DNA from: Arenicola marina
Lineage: Eukaryota; Annelida; Polychaeta; Arenicolidae
Assembly (NCBI GenBank): GCA_964019135.1
Contig: OZ025265.1
Location: 3,664,318-3,728,317 of the forward strand
Direction: 5' to 3'
Length of the DNA: 64,000 nt
Part shown: positions 48,082 to 60,593 of the stretch, piece by piece
How positions within the stretch are numbered: the stretch's first letter is position 1
Layout: the number at the start of each line of letters is the position of its first letter
The notes under the pieces: generated by a model
What the model saw: only the letters and a program-made list of their open reading frames with translations
Databases searched by the model: none
Told to the model about the DNA's origin: nothing
Position numbers and translations under genes: made by a program

Positions 48082-49378
48082 ATGGGTGATGAAGCAGCGC
48101 CAATTACGGGTATAAGACCCCCACAGCCGTTCAACTTCGATAGTAATGTGTCGGGAAACTGGAAAATGTTTAAACAGAAGTGGAGCAACTATTCAGTGAT
48201 AACTAATCTGTCTAAACATACAGAGAAGTACCAAGTAGCCCTTCTGTTACACACTGTGGGAGAGGAAGCCTTGAAGGTATACAATGGGTTCCAGTTTGAC
48301 TCTACAGAAGAAGAAAGGACTGTAAAGGAAATAGTAGAACGTTTCGGAGCATTTGCTGTCGGAGAAGTAAATGAAACATATGAACGTTATATCTTCAACA
48401 AGCGTATTCAATTGGAAGGAGAAACTTTTGAAACTTTCTACTCAGCTATACGGTCTCTAGTGAAAAGCTGCAATTATTGTGCTACGTTTGTGGACTCCAT
48501 CCTTAGAGACAGGATAGTGCTAGGAATAAGCGACTCCACAACGCAAGCAGCATTGTTAAAGGAAAGAAACTTAACCATAGCAACTTGTATTAATATTTGT
48601 AAAGCTGCTGAGAATGCAACAACTCAAACCAGAGCTTTGCGACCTGAATATGTGCATAAAATCTCAACTGACACAGAGAAGAAATTTAAGAAACCACAGA
48701 AGAGATACGAATCTAAAGTGGAAAGAGACTGTAAATTCTGTAGCTTTAGACATGCTATGAAAAAGGAGGTTTGCCCTGCCTATGGCAAAGTATGCAAAAC
48801 ATGTGGTCAACGAAATCACTTCGCAAAGAGATGCCCTCAGCGATATAATAGTAGAAGACAGGAAAAGATTCACTTCGTACACAACTCTGAAGAAGATTCA
48901 GGAGAGGAGTGGATAAATGTTGTTAAAACTTCAAATTCCAAAGACATCAAATGTCGAATGCTAGTTGGAAGCAATGAAGTGGTCTTTCAAATTGACAGAG
49001 GAACATCTGTTAATATGTTGCCAAGCCAATATGCTACTAAACTAGAAAAGACTGAAAGAATTCTCAAAATGTGGACTAAGACTGAACTGACTCCTTTAGG
49101 AACTAGTCGACAAACAATCAGAAACCCGAAGAATGGAAAGAAGTATTCGGTAGAGTTTATTGTATGCAAGGAGGACATCACACCACTTCTAGGATTAAAT
49201 GCATCAAAACAGATGAAACTTATTGAAGTCAATGAAGAAAACTTTGACAAAGTCGCAGCAGTGTCCACAGAAGACAGATATGCAGACGTCTTCAACAAGA
49301 AAATTGGAACATTTCCAGGGAAACATCACCTGAAGGTAAATGAAAACATATCTCCTGTGATAATGCCAGCTAGGCGCG
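48082..49378 (+). other. Gag and protease region of the LTR element
   Basis: The capsid-like part begins MGDEAAPITGIRPPQPFNF. A basic linker follows, then a CCHC zinc knuckle (CKTCGQRNHFAKRC) preceded by a related Cys-rich segment. A retropepsin-like stretch comes after (VVFQID, NMLP, LLGLNA). The order gag, knuckle, protease is that of Ty3/gypsy elements. Confidence 0.85.
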
Positions 49379-49394
49379 TTCCTATTGCCATACG

Positions 49395-49574
49395 GGGGCC
49401 TCCCTGGTGTAGTGGTTAGCGCACTAGACCGCAGATCAATAGGTCCTGGGTTCGAATCCGGGCTCGGGCACCTAATCTGGGACATGTTTCATTCCTTCAT
49501 CCTTCATCGTCTCGGGAGGTTCCTTGGCCCAATTTAGCCTGTATGTGCACAAAAAACACCAACATTCCATTCCA
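49395..49574 (+). mobile_element. tRNA-derived SINE inserted in the LTR element
   Basis: It is bounded by a 16-bp target duplication TTCCTATTGCCATACG (49379-49394 and 49575-49590). The head is tRNA-like: CCTCCCTGGTGTAGTGGTTA holds the A-box and GGTTCGAATCC is a perfect B-box about 40 bases on. The body contains AATCTGGGACATGTTTCATT and CGTCTCGGGAGGTTCCTTGG, and the tail is (ATTCC)n. Relatives at 3211 and 22960 show the family is dispersed. The exact B-box and intact duplication mark this as a recent copy. LINE machinery would have mobilised it. Confidence 0.9.
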
Positions 49575-49590
49575 TTCCTATTGCCATACG

Positions 49591-52024
49591 CCCTAAGCTA
49601 AAACAAGAACTGGACAGACTTATTGAAATGGGAGTACTAGCACCTATTGATGAGCCAACCCCATGGGTGAGCCAAATGGCTATTACAGAGAAGAAATCTG
49701 GAGAACTCAGAATATGTATTGATCCTCGAGAATTGAACAAAGCTTTACAACGTGAACATTATACGTTGCCAATCTTGGAGGAAACATTGCATGAAATGAG
49801 TAAATCTAAAGTGTTCTCGAAAGCAGATCTCTCTTCAGGATACTGGCACGTCGAGCTGGATGAAGAATCAAGCAAACTGACAACTTTTCAAACATGTTTC
49901 GGTCGATTCAGCTGGCTCCGGTTGCCTTTCGGGACAGCAGTCTCATCTGAGATTTTTCAGAAGAAGATCCTGGAAGCACTGGATGGCCTGCCTGGTGTTG
50001 CATGTATAGCTGATGACGCTGTCATACATGGAGAAGATGTCGCAACACATGACAAGAACTGGAATCTCTTCCTTGCTCGGTGCCAAGAAAAAGGTATGAA
50101 ACTAAATAAGGACAAGATGCAACTCAGGATGAGTAGCATAACCTTCATGGGACACTTGATCACTCAGGACGGCCTGAAGTCTGACCCTGAGAAGGTGAAG
50201 GCTATCACAGAGATGAAGGTCCCTGAGAACATGGAGGAGCTTCGTCGTTACATGGGGATGGTGAATTATCTCTCTAAATTCCTACTTAATCTGTCAAACA
50301 TCATGCAACCGATTCGCAATCTCACGGGAAAGGACGTTCCATGGGTATGGTCTGACAACCAACAACGAGCGTTCGAGCAAATTAAGATGATGATCACTAC
50401 TATGCCCGTACTGACTTTCTATGACCCGACCAAAGAATTGACTGTTGAAAATGATGCGAGTGATCATGGTCTGGGGAGTGCTCTTCTGCAAGATGGGAAG
50501 CCAGTAGCCGATGCTAGTCGGTCATTGACAGAAGTGGAACGAAGATATGCCCAAATCGAAAAGGAAATGTTGGCTGTCGTTTTTGGGTTAGAGAAATTCC
50601 ACCATTACACGTATGGACGACGTGTGAGCGTCACGACGGATCATAAACCTTTAGTTGCTATCAACGCAAAGCCACTGTCCAAAGCACCGAAACGACTACA
50701 ATCCATGTTACTGCGTAGTCAAGTCTACAACTTCGAACTTGTCTACAAGCCAGGTAATGCGATACCTCTAGCTGACACTCTGTCACGCGCTCCGCTGGCA
50801 GAGAAAGGATTGAACTCTGTTGACTTTGTACACAATCTGTTTCAGTCAGTCATCAGGAGTTCTCGGCTGGAAGACATTCGCAATGCTTCGCTGATGGATG
50901 ATACAGTGCTGTTACTGAAATCAACGATCATGAAAGGATGGCCTGAGCACAGAAGTTTGGTCCCACAGGAGTTAAGGCCATACTTCGATCATCGGGATGA
51001 ACTCGCTGTGCAGGACGGCGTGGTACTGCGAGGTGAGCGCATTGTGATCCCGACATCACTGCGTTCTGAAATAAAAGAAAAAATTCACGCAGGACACCAA
51101 GGTATCCATTCTTGTCTTCGCCGTGCTCGTGATCTGGTATACTGGCCAGGGATGTCCAATGATATCCGTCAGTACGTCGAAACCTGTCATACCTGTGCGT
51201 CAATGTGTGTGAATAAGCAATCTGCTGAAACACTGCACCAACATGAGGTGCCAGAGCGGCCCTGGATGAAGGTCGGAACTGATCTGTTTTCCATCAGGGG
51301 AAGAAATTACCTTGTGACTGTCGATTACCTCAGTAAGTTCTTTGAAGTTGACTTTCTACCTGACACAACATCTAAAACGGTAATCGCAAAACTTAAACAT
51401 CACTTCGCAAGGCATGGGATTCCTGATGTGGTAATCAGTGACTGTGGCCCTCAGTGTACGTCTGCCGACTTCAAGACTTTCAGCGAGACCTGGGGTTTCC
51501 ACCATCAACGGACGAGCCCAGGAAATAGCAAGGCAAATGGAGCTGCTGAGGCTGCAGTAAAGATTGCCAAACGGATGATGGACAAGAGTAGCGCGTGCAA
51601 AGAGGATCCCTATATAGGATTACTAAACCTAAGAAACACCTCCACAGAAGGATTGGAGACTAGTCCATTCCAGAGACTGTTTGGTAGGAGGACCAACACC
51701 CTAATCCCCACCAGTTCAACAAGGCTGATGCCAGAGTCTCAGGCAATTCATCGTGACCGTGATCTCATGGAAAGAAGACAGTTTGCAAGGGCTTCGGACG
51801 CCAACCATCACCGAAAAGACTTGAAACCGCTGAGTGTTGGTGATGTGGTGAGGATGCAGCCTATTCAAACAGGAAGAAGGGAGTGGCGAGAAGCAACTGT
51901 CACCAAACAACTGAAAGGTCGTACTTTTGAAGTGCAGGGAGATGCGGGGACGACCTACAGGAGAAACAGACAGTATTTTATAAAGACTGAATTTATAAAG
52001 ACTTTTATGATAATAATTTTGTAA
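49591..52024 (+). other. RT, RNase H and integrase region of the LTR element
   Basis: Reverse transcriptase is recognised by PWVSQMAI, SKADLSSGYWHVELD, RLPFGT and the IADDAV catalytic block. RNase H follows (ENDASDHGLGSALLQ, TDHKPL). Integrase has an H-C finger (HAGHQGIHSCL ... CHTCASMC), a catalytic core (KVGTDLF, VISDCGPQCTS, NGAAEAAVKIAKR) and a C-terminal part (LSVGDVVRMQP, EATV). Confidence 0.88.
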
Positions 52025-52408
52025 ATCATTGTTACAGATTCAGGGGATCGTTTCACTAAGAGTTACGAGCTCGTAACCCTATCTTTTACATGCTAATTTA
52101 ACGACAGATCCGAATTTTACGAGCAACGGAAATGAGCGTTATACTGCGATTACTGGGGGGCAGCCGTCTTCGTGAAATTTATTTTCAGCCAATATTATTC
52201 AAAAACGTGTTTTCCATATATTGATGATAAATAAAACATTTTTCATTTATCTTCGGGATGGCAATACGATTTTGAAATTTTACGAGCCAAAGTTACGAGA
52301 TCTTAGTGAAATGACACCCAGAAGTATCTACGGCTTCACGTATTGATATATCTTTTGTAAATTTATGGATAATGTATCTATAAGCTTGTTTCTTTAAAAG
52401 AAGAAGGA

Positions 52409-52632
52409 TGTTACGTGATGTCAGCCCACCAGTAGATGGCGCCACTGTATAATGTGTAACCAGTAGATGGCGCCACCTTCACTTATGCTAATGAGCTGAA
52501 AGATAGACGGGCAGTTCTGTCACTCTGTCGTTGGTCGTTGCCACTGCAACACCCCACTGACCTGTTTGTCTTCTGTAAGAAACTACGTTATACATTCTAA
52601 CCATGTCCGTCTGGCTTGTAAATAACGTAACA
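52409..52632 (+). repeat. 3' LTR
   Basis: It begins TGTTACGT and ends ACGTAACA, the usual TG...CA with an inverted end pair. It contains a tandem CAGTAGATGGCGCCAC near its start and a polyadenylation-like segment inside. Confidence 0.85.
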
Positions 52633-52861
52633 GCGTCCTGCATTCCCACATAGTTCGGCGCTGCACTTGTTCTACTGCGCACTATTTGCCATTTCCTGTT
52701 CAGTCGGCATTAGTATGTTCGAATGCTTATTACGGAAAAGTGTTTATTATGCTTTTGAGTCATAGCCATGAACCAATGCATGCGCTAATGTATCATTCAA
52801 TAGGGTTACTAGCAGGGTTGAAAACCTTAGACCAATATGTTTACAACGTCTCAGACCAAAT
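52633..52861 (+). other. LINE sequence between the LTR element and ORF2
   Basis: The short frame 52686-52901 runs toward the ORF2 leader word in another frame, so this is probably the decayed ORF2 start. Confidence 0.4.
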
Positions 52862-55800
52862 ATGTATGACAACGGCAGATATTGCAATTGCGGTGATGTA
52901 GAACCACATTCAGGTCCGTTCTGTGAGGAATTTAGCGTTTTCCACATTAATACGAGAACTATTGTCAGCGAGCCGGATTCTGCATCAGGTTTTGTTCCAT
53001 TAGGTCAACGTTTCCACAAATTAGATGAGATCAATCAGTTATTTGTTGTTGAAAAACGTGCAGACATAATCGCTGTTTCTGAGACGTGGCTTGACTCAAG
53101 CATCTCAGACGATAATATAGTGCTGAGTGGCTATCAAGTATATCGCAATGATAGGAATAGGCACGGGGGCGGTGTCATGGTATACTCTCATAATTCACTG
53201 GTAGTTTCCCGCCGCCCTGACCTGGAGAGTGATAACATTGAATCGGTATGGCTTGAGGTCACTGCTGCGGTAGGTAAAGTACTGCTCATCGGCACTTACT
53301 ATCGGTCTCCGAACTCGTGTTTGGACTGTTGAGTATTTTATGCGACACTTGTACCAGTCTTATGATCGCGCCTCAGCTAATAATGATACTCCTATAATCC
53401 TGATAGGCGACTTTAACGATAAATGCCTCACTTTTGATGGTTGTCACGACGACAGCGACTTAAAATATCGTCTGGTGGATTTTGCGCGTAATAACGACCT
53501 ATCGCAACTGATTAAGAAGCCAACCCGGGTAACTCCTACTTAGTGTATCTCTGTTGGACCTCCTTATAACCGACTCCCCAGGCTATGTTACAGACAGTGG
53601 CGTTTCTTCCCCTATATGCAACCTGGACCACCACATCGTTTTTTGTCAACTTAATGCCAAAAGACCCAAAGGACCTTCAGTACGGAGAAAAGTGTTTTAT
53701 TACGACAGGGCTGACTTTATAGGTATGCGTGAACACTTATCACGTGTTCCATGGTCTCTGGGATTAGATCAGTTTGCGGATGTTGAGGAAACCACAAAAC
53801 ACTGGTATGACTTATTTCGCGACGCCGTAGACTATATTCCCAGCAAATCAATCACAATTGGGCCCCGTGACAAACCTTGGATGACGTCACATATTAAGTG
53901 TCTTTTACGGCAAAGGGACAGAGTGCATAAGCGTTACGCAAAATGCCGTTCTAATCACGTTTTATACAATCAATACATAACAGTCCGAAGGGAAGCCCAT
54001 ATTGAAATCGATAACGCCAAGGAACTGTACTATTCGAAGATGGCCACTCGACTACAAGATCCAGCTACTACCAGTAAAGAATATTTTAAGCTTAGTAAGG
54101 TATTCTTCTCAGGTAAATCCAATTTTGGTATTCCCGCTATTGTTGAGAATGACAAAAGTTACACAGACCCCCTGTCTAAAGCAAATCTCTTTAATGACTT
54201 CTTTGCAGCAAATTCTACGCTACCTCCTCCCGACGATGGCTTTTCCTTGCCTCCTCTCTATTTTAAAACGAGTGATAAACTGAGCACAGTCCTATTCACA
54301 GCATCTAAGGTTTTCTCTGTTCTAAAACATCTCGATGTTAATAAAGCTAATGGCTGCGACTGTATCAGCAATCGAATGTTAAAGGAAGTAGCTGAAGTCA
54401 TCGCTCTACCGTTAGCAGAGTTGTTTAATAAAAGCCTTGCCTCCCACAGTTTTCCGAGAGAATGGAAAACGGCAAACGTAACTCCTGTTTTTTAAAAACA
54501 TAGCAAAACCTCCAAGGATAACTACAGACCTATATCACTGTTATCTTGCGTCGGAAAGGTTATGGAACGCGTAGTTAACGATGATCTGTATGCGTACTTG
54601 TCCCGACGAAACCTGCTGACATGGAGGAACTCTGGTTTTAAAAAGAACGACTCTACCGGCAACCAATTAACATTCCTTGTACATAAGATTTACTCTGCCT
54701 TTGAACGTAACGAAGAATGTTTAATGGTATTTCTAGATGTATCAAAGGCGTTTGACAGAGTCTTCCACGATGGACTCCTTTTTAAACTGCAAAGCCTAGG
54801 TATTTCTGGAGACCTCCTTCGGTGGTTTCAAAGCTATCTCTGTGGACGTCACCAACGGGTTGTAATCGACGGCGTGAGTTCTGACTGGAAAGAAATCAAC
54901 GCCGGTGTTCCCCAGGGATCTATACTAGGCCCGCTATTGTTTGCAATTTACGTTAATGACCTAGTGGAAGACCTAGAATGCGACATTTTTCTGTATGCAG
55001 ATGACACGTCCATGTTTTACGTACTGGACAAGAATAATGATGTGTCTGCGGTAAATCGTGATTTACATAAATTATCCAACTGGGCCGCACAGTGGAGAGT
55101 TACATTCAATCCCTGCAAAAGTGTATATATGATCTTCAGTAAGAAACTCCGTAGACCTACCGATTTGTCTTTGCTGTTAGGTACTCAGGCTATCCAAAGA
55201 GTGTCCACGCATTGTCACCTCGGTGTAACGCTTACTGGTACCATGAAGTGGGATACCCATGTTAAGAATATCATAGCAAAAGCATCGAAATCTGTCAATA
55301 TGTTAAAGCGTATGCCTAAACGAATAGATCGTCGTACTAAACTGTCCATATACAACGTTCATGTTAGACCTATCCTCGAGTATGCCACCCCAGTATTTCA
55401 TGGTAATCTCACCAAATGTCAGACTGATAAACTGGAAAATGTCCAACGACAAGCCCTTCTCAGTGCTACACGTGCCTACTCTTGTACCTCACATACTAAT
55501 TTATTGCAGTTGGCGCCGACCCGCTTTATACTAGAAGAGAATACTTTTGTCTATGCCTATTATATGAAATGTTAACCGGTGCCACTCCGCAGTATCTCAG
55601 GACACTGGTTCCCCCACCCATTTCCGACGTGTCTCGGTATCCATTACGAAACAGCAATGATTTGTTCCAACCACGGTTGATGAAAACGTATTCTCGCAAT
55701 TGCTTCTTGTGGAGGACGATCCGTGCTTGGAACAGACTGCCTGATGATGTAAGATGATCTACATCCATTGACTGTTTCAAGTCTTCATATAAGACGTTAT

Positions 55801-56198
55801 ACTTCCAACCATGCAACAAGTTGTATAATATGTTCTCCGGTCACGGCGCCATCCAGCTTAGCAGACTGCGTATGGGCCTAAGTGGTCTCAAAGGCCACAG
55901 ACACAAATATGGTTTTGTTAGTGATAACATATGTGAATACTGTCTGACGCAACCTGAAGATACTATCCACTATATACTTAAGTGTCCGGCCTTTACAGCA
56001 CACAGAAACCGACTTTGTGAAGACCTATCTTTTCTAGAACTGTACAATGTAAGACTAATCCCAACTACCAGAATTAATTGTGACATCCTATGCGACCTGC
56101 TCCTCCACGGTTCATCTGCATTTACCATTGAAGATAACACATCAATGTTTCAATCTATTATGCGCTACATAGTCAGTACCAAACGTTTCTCGTCATAA
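52862..56198 (+). pseudogene. LINE ORF2: endonuclease, reverse transcriptase, C-terminal finger; broken
   Basis: The order matches CR1/Jockey-group proteins. It begins with the leader word CGDVEPHSGP and an AP endonuclease (SVFHINTRTI, AVSETWLDSSI, GTYYRSPNS, ILIGDFND, LDHHIV). RT blocks follow: KANGCDCI, NYRPISLLSCVGKVMERV, FLDVSKAFDRVFH, AGVPQGSILGPLLF, YADDTSMF, then LGVTL. The C-terminus has a CEYC...HYILKCPAF finger-like segment. Breaks: a frame change near 53325-53332, another near 53540, an in-frame TAA at 54493-54495 where Lys is expected, and frame changes near 55570 and between 55757 and 55821. It therefore cannot make a full protein, although the catalytic YADD is intact. Confidence 0.88.
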
Positions 56199-56383
56199 TC
56201 TTTTCCTAAGATGTCATACTGATTCTTGCCCTACTGTTCAATTATGTCACATGATTGATTTGTTTCTGTATTTGCATTGCTGTTGATCAATTTACATTTC
56301 TGTTTGTTCTATCCCAGGTGAACATTAATATGTGAATTCGCTGTTGTGAACCTCGTAAAATAAATAAAGTTTATATAAAAAAA

Positions 56384-56396
56384 AATTGATTCGTGT
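56384..56396 (+). repeat. LINE target-site duplication, right copy
   Basis: AATTGATTCGTGT directly follows the A-rich tail, as target-primed reverse transcription leaves it. Confidence 0.88.
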
Positions 56397-58699
56397 CCCA
56401 GGAGTGTGCTCCTGTCTTACCGTCAAGTCATTAAATTTCTCCTCGACAGCTAAGACAATTTAAAGTTGAAAATCTTAGAGGTTCCAGTTTCGTTCATAGG
56501 CATGCGCAGATTTTGGGATAATCACTCAGTAATCTAGCCTTTAGACGCCTTTATTCACATATCAACCACATATCATATATACCACTTAAACATAGAGGCA
56601 GTATTGTGATTGCACACTTGACACGCATTATAACTGTAGTGATGTGTAGGAGTTGTACATATAAACACATCTATACCATGTGCGCATATAGACGACTTCG
56701 TATTTCAGATTGTTCCAATACAAACACTTTATATGGCATTCAGAGAATCATTTTGGTCCTTGCACAACGTCGACAACGGGCATCGACAAATGACAACACG
56801 TTAATTAGATAATGAGACATCCTCTATTGGCACCAATTCAAGGGATTTCTTGGAACTAATTAAAACTAGCTGGTTAATTTAACATTATGTGTCATTCACT
56901 GTGACAAAATATGCTTCTGAACATGGACAAATTGAGTCACCTATGCGTACCACATGTTCACGTGTTTTGCAAGACACCATCTCAAATATATGTAAGGGTC
57001 TGGAGGGGTAAATGGCGACACGCGACACAGGCATATTGCAAAAATCGATATTGACGCCCAAATTCCGAAACTGACCATCTAAAAAAGCAACAGCGGCACA
57101 GATTATTGAAAAAACGGCACTGAATGCCCCCTTCCAGACCCCTATGTGTCGCAGCAGTATCTGGCACACGCCGATACGCCACGACGAAAAATAGTATATC
57201 ATTAATCCATGTAAAACAAGCTCAAATTTTGGTTCTAGAAAGTTTTATTCTCCCAACGTATTACTGTTCATACCTTGATGAAATAGATGTCAATGAACAA
57301 TGATCGTTATGACAACAACGCGCGTTACCAATGTCTTTCGCATCATTACGCTCAGAGAGACAAATATCATATTTTATATAAGGCAAGAAAGTATGAGTGT
57401 TTTGACAAAAATGCCATACGCCACACGGAACGAAAGCAAAAAAGAAGCGACAGAAGTTAATTGAAAATATATGTTAGGATGTGGCTGTTTTTGGAAGCTT
57501 TGGGGCCGTACGTACCGCGATGACACTACATCATGACGTACAGAATCAGTATACAGGTTAAAATTACAGAGCGAAGCATTCAAGGAAACGTTATGATAGC
57601 TGCGATGGCATTATGATGTCTAGCTGTAATTGTTCTAGCTTAGAGCCGTAGCTTGTGTTTATTGGTCCCGCGACGGCGTCACGACGTTGCCAGTGAGATG
57701 TCACCCACGCTATGTGAATACAGGTGACAGGCCTGGATCTGCAGGAATTCCCCATAATGGAAACACAACGTAAAGAACCAGAATATATAAAAATACGATA
57801 CAGGTATGCATCACGCTCACCACGGCTCGTACTTTAGCATTCTCTTCGCGACAACTCTGTCTCATTCAGTGAACGACTTAATGTCTGTCGCCCATGCACG
57901 TCAAAGCTCAATCTCCCAGCAGAGGGCGGTCGGCTGACTCTGTCCATATCACATTGTACTGCTTTATCATCAAAATTAGTTTTCATGTGCGAAATTTAAA
58001 ATGAATTAATACTCGGTGCATCAATTATACAATGACCGTGATAATTATCTCAACACGGGGCAAACACACTGGCGCTGATCAACTTGAAGCGTGTACTCTT
58101 TGGGTCGGACGATTGCATGTGTTTTGCCTCTTAAGAATGATTCATCAAATATAAATAGTTCGACATAAAGTCTTTGGGAATTGTGACAACCACACCACAA
58201 GGTCAAGCGGTCGATGCCCGGGGAATGGCGCAGGGGTTATATGAGGAACGAGCGCCCTCTATTGGGAGAATGACCTGCGCTACGCAGCGAAGAACACGTG
58301 GTTCAGAGACTGATGGACACAGGTCCCGTGTCTCTTTGACGACAAACATCTCGCAGCACTTTCATGTCCAGCAGGTTTGGCCGCCGTCTTGACGCAGTGG
58401 TTGACCACTGTGTGTTATCACATCTCCCTTGTTCCACCGCCAGCACTGCTCGTTTGACGTACGAGTAGATGCGCTTCATAAGGCCACCGCTTGATCCCCT
58501 CAGCGGCCAGCGCTTCCTGTTAGCTATATACACGTTGTTTGCTCTTTAGAAGGGCGTCACACAACACATATCATTCAAGTTTATCCAGATATTTCGCAGA
58601 GGTGCTTCACATACACAAAATACTCTACCAGCGTCATTTTGTGCCCAGCGTAATTCATTTCACAGATTTCCGGGAGTTACAATCATAACAGCGCACTCC
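56397..58699. other. Unassigned intergenic stretch
   Basis: No exon, RNA gene or element is recognised. The largest frame is about 105 codons (minus 57202-56885) and has no domain. Confidence 0.35.
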
Positions 58700-60127
58700 T
58701 GTTGCCACACGACATGGCAAGCGGCCTGGTACCTGTACAGACTGTTGCCACGCGACATGGCAAGCGGCCTGGTACCTGTACAGACTGTTGTCACGCGACA
58801 TGGCAAGCGGCCTGGTACCTGTACAGACTGTTGCCACACGACATGGCAAGCGGCCTGGTACCTGTACAGACTGTTGTCACACGACATGGCAAGCGGCCTG
58901 GTACCTGTACAGACTGTTGCCACACGACATGGCAAGCGGCCTGGTACCTGTACAGACTGTTGCCACGCGACATGGCAAGCGGCCTGGTACCTGTACAGAC
59001 TGTTGTCACGCGACATGGCAAGCGGCCTGGTACCTGTACAGACTGTTGTCACACGACATGGCAAGCGGCCTGGTACCTGTACAGACTGTTGCCACACGAC
59101 ATGGCAAGCGGCCTGGTACCTGTACAGACTGTTGTCACACGACATGGCAAGCGGCCTGGTACCTGTACAGACTGTTGCCACACGACATGGCAAGCGGCCT
59201 GGTACCTGTACAGACTGTTGTCACACGACATGGCAAGCGGCCTGGTACCTGTACAGACTGTTGCCACACAACATGGCAAGCGGCCTGGTACCTGTACAGA
59301 CTGTTGCCACGCGACATGGCAAGCGGCCTGGTACCTGTACAGACTGTTGCCACGCGACATGGCAAGCAGCCTGGTACCTGTACAGACTGTTGTCACACGA
59401 CATGGCAAGCGGCCTGGTACCTGTACAGACTGTTGTCACACGACATGGCAAGCGGCCTGGTACCTGTACAGACTGTTGCCACACGACATGGCAAGCGGCC
59501 TGGTACCTGTACAGACTGTTGTCACACGACATGGCAAGCGGCCTGGTACCTGTACAGACTGTTGCCACACGACATGGCAAGCGGCCTGGTACCTGTACAG
59601 ACTGTTGCCACGCGACATGGCAAGCGGCCTGGTACCTGTACAGACTGTTGTCACACGACATGGCAAGCGGCCTGGTACCTGTACAGACTGTTGTCACACG
59701 ACATGGCAAGCGGCCTGGTACCTGTACAGACTGTTGCCACACGACATGGCAAGCGGCCTGGTACCTGTACAGACTGTTGTCACACGACATGGCAAGCGGC
59801 CTGGTACCTGTACAGACTGTTGCCACACGACATGGCAAGCGGCCTGGTACCTGTACAGACTGTTGTCACACGACATGGCAAGCGGCCTTGTACCTGTACA
59901 GACTGTTGCCACACGACATGGCAAGCGGCCTGGTACCTGTACAGACTGTTGTCACACGACATGGCAAGCGGCCTGGTACCTGTACAGACTGTTGCCACAC
60001 GACATGGCAAGCGGCCTGGTACCTGTACAGACTGTTGCCACACGACATGGCAAGCGGCCTGGTACCTGTACAGACTGTTGCCACACGACATGGCAAGCGG
60101 CCTGGTACCTGTACAGACTCTTGTCAC
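58700..60127 (+). repeat. 43-bp satellite, about 33 copies
   Basis: The unit is ACATGGCAAGCGGCCTGGTA, CCTGTACAGACTGTTGCCAC and ACG. It varies mainly at two places: TTGCCAC or TTGTCAC, and CACACG or CACGCG. Neither strand of the unit contains a stop triplet, and 43 is one more than a multiple of three, so frames of about 500 codons stay open. It ends 216 bases from the stop codon of the GPCR gene. Confidence 0.95.
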
Positions 60128-60343
60128 AGCGCTTGAAGTCACAGCGAGTAGTCAGTCACATCATTTACATCAAGTCCGTGGTCTAACTTACACACCTCGC
60201 ATTTATTTAGCAAAAAGCCGTCAAATGTTCTCCACCAACTTTGTCGGCGGTTTTTTCTCGAGCACATCACATGTCGCTACGACTGAATGAAATTACAGAT
60301 CGATAAATAAGGTTATTTACATATTACCCGCACGCCGACTTCC

Positions 60344-60593
60344 TCATCCCAAATCCTTCATCATTATGTTTGAGGGCAACAGGTCAGAGCTGTCCTGTTT
60401 CCGGTAAGCGGCGTGGTAACTATGGTAACGCACCGCTCCGTTGGAACTAGTCCGCGACATTTTACGATTGTAATCATCAGCGTAACTCTGCACAGTAGAT
60501 GAATACATGGAACCAGCCCTCTCGTGCCGGGAACCAGCCGGGGTGCAACAGCAGCATATCTTATTCATGAGCCAGTTTATCCACCTGATATTT
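60344..60593 (-). CDS. GPCR last exon: cytoplasmic tail
   Basis: The acceptor TTTAATTTTCAG at 60594-60605 gives a first base that completes Arg (AG|A) and reads NIRWINWLMNKICCCCTPAG, then a Ser/Tyr-rich tail to MMKDLG and TGA at 60346-60344. Four adjoining Cys fit membrane anchoring after helix 8. Many Ser/Thr could be kinase and arrestin sites. Confidence 0.82.

Larger units (their letters stand above)
47524..52632 (+). mobile_element. Ty3/gypsy LTR retrotransposon (Mag-like), nested in the LINE
   Basis: Matching terminal repeats lie at 47524-47682 and 52409-52632. Between them, on the plus strand, are gag with zinc knuckles, a protease-like region, reverse transcriptase, RNase H and integrase in the Ty3/gypsy order. 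The lineage call (Mag / C-clade) rests on the general look of gag-pol and is tentative. The shared 159 bases of the two repeats differ at one position, so the insertion looks young. The copy is broken: a SINE sits inside it, and there may be one or two other breaks. Confidence 0.88.
45914..56383 (+). mobile_element. Full-span LINE split by an LTR-element insertion
   Basis: AATTGATTCGTGT occurs at 45901-45913 and again at 56384-56396, directly after the A-rich 3' end (AAATAAATAAAGTTTATATA and A9). This 13-bp target duplication joins an ORF1 gene (46130-47071) and an ORF2 gene (52862-56198) into one non-LTR element of about 5.4 kb, interrupted by the Ty3/gypsy element at 47524-52632. ORF2 belongs to the CR1/L2/Jockey assemblage by its RT (VPQGSILGPLLF, YADDT). 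ORF1 is of the coiled-coil plus RRM type. Confidence 0.85.

Noticed and set aside
49395-49574. Functional tRNA gene
   Set aside because: A- and B-boxes are good, but a body, an (ATTCC)n tail and a 16-bp target duplication show a SINE.
58660-60290. Frames of about 500 codons on the plus strand and up to 205 on the minus strand as genes
   Set aside because: They are shadows of a 43-bp satellite whose unit lacks stops on both strands.
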